Below are positions 17,260-17,500 of a DNA stretch of 17,500 nucleotides, in pieces. The notes below the pieces were generated by a model. It saw only the letters and a list, made by a program, of their open reading frames with translations. It made no database searches and was not told where the DNA came from. The stretch is taken from positions 1 through 17,500 of the forward strand of contig CALSCQ010002941.1 in NCBI GenBank assembly GCA_943704525.1. The letters run 5' to 3'. Source of the DNA: Pigoraptor vietnamica. Its lineage: Eukaryota > Opisthokonta > Filasterea. Made by a program: the position numbers and the translations under genes. Position 1 is the stretch's first letter; the number at the start of each line of letters is the position of its first letter.

Positions 17260-17459
17260 AGTGAGAAATTAAAGCACGACTGCCACAAACTCACCTTGGC
17301 ACGCTTGCGAGTTGCACGGTCGCTGTTCGTCCAGTGCCGGGCAGGCTGCCCCACCGCCCGATGGCTGCGACGTGACGGTGCGCGTGCGCTTTTGGGAGCC
17401 GCCGCCGCACGACCGCGAGCAGCGCGACCACTCGGACCAGTCCGACACAGCGCAGTCGA
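16758..17459 (-). CDS. TSP1 repeat plus PLAT-like domain protein, 3' part (gene runs off the window)
   Basis: Two exons read on the minus strand: 17459-17295 (165 nt, phase 1 at both ends) and 17086-16758 (stop TGA 16760-16758). The first encodes one complete thrombospondin type 1 repeat: DWSEWSRCSRSCGGG carries the WxxW C-mannosylation motif and the CSRSCG O-fucosylation motif, and the six cysteines end with CNSQACQ. The acceptor before it is TCTCGCAG at 17460. The second exon encodes about 108 residues beginning VVTYTLTVVTAS, then GTAGPVNCVVLGE, a hydrophobic core, PWLCVSVTVSAPG and VTFQC, matching the strand order of a PLAT/LH2 beta sandwich. The protein is therefore probably extracellular or membrane-associated, and its 5' exons lie beyond 17500. 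The stop overlaps a GTGAGT, so a further downstream exon cannot be wholly excluded, but it would run into the receptor gene. Confidence 0.8.
17117..17256 (-). repeat. (TG)n sense-strand array with 10-bp higher-order unit, TSP1-PLAT intron
   Basis: On the plus strand this is a CA array. From about 17131 to 17183 the decamer ACACAGACAC recurs five times with small changes. After a CG-rich break, pure (CA) units run from 17202 to 17256. In the transcript it is UG-rich and starts about 37 nt after the 5' splice site at 17294. Confidence 0.93.
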
Positions 17460-17500
17460 CTGCGAGACGCGAAATGCAGCCAAGGCAAGCGTGTTCAGCC

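Noticed and set aside
1-17500. CRISPR array, insertion sequence, transposon ends, tRNA or rRNA
   Set aside because: Scanning both strands showed no spaced direct repeats with unique spacers, no transposase motifs or terminal inverted repeats, and no cloverleaf with a TTCRANY arm.

Overview
The window is GC-rich nuclear DNA from a eukaryote with many spliceosomal introns. I could assemble five protein-coding genes by combining splice signals, reading-frame phase and recognisable domains. The mix of an animal-type receptor tyrosine kinase, a TSP1 repeat, a PLAT domain, PrimPol and short introns with (TG)n arrays suggests a unicellular relative of animals (choanoflagellate, filasterean or ichthyosporean grade). 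That placement is inference. I see no bacterial operon logic, tRNA, rRNA, CRISPR array or transposase.

Layout. (1) 271-4431, +: a ten-exon PRIMPOL gene (primase-polymerase). The exons sum to 2100 nt (699 aa). Catalytic DxE, SxH and Asp motifs and the C-H-C-C zinc finger are all present, followed by a ~300-residue acidic tail. (2) 4868-7406, +: a three-exon class I alpha-1,2-mannosidase (GH47), a type II membrane protein of the ER/Golgi (653 aa). (3) 8082-10725, -: a two-exon protein kinase gene with an unrecognised N-terminal domain and an HCD catalytic loop. It converges on the mannosidase gene. (4) 11010-16578, +: an 18-exon receptor tyrosine kinase (1125 aa), divergent from gene 3 across a 284-bp shared upstream region. 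Its ectodomain starts with a module I read as the Notch-ligand MNNL domain plus the start of a DSL domain, followed by about a dozen EGF/laminin-EGF-like repeats, one membrane span and a tyrosine kinase encoded in a single exon. (5) 16758-17459 and beyond the right edge, -: the 3' end of a gene encoding a TSP1 repeat followed by a PLAT-like domain.

The genes do not form a pathway. PRIMPOL acts in DNA-damage tolerance, the GH47 enzyme trims N-glycans, and the receptor and the TSP1-PLAT protein are cell-surface or secreted products whose glycans such an enzyme could process. The most striking object is gene 4, which appears to put a Delta/Jagged-type ligand head on a receptor tyrosine kinase. 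Around the genes, nearly every long intron or spacer carries a (TG)n or (CA)n array. In the sense strand, UG arrays sit near 5' splice sites and CA arrays near 3' splice sites. Acceptors are often CGCAG. One PRIMPOL 5' splice site lies inside a tandem triplication.
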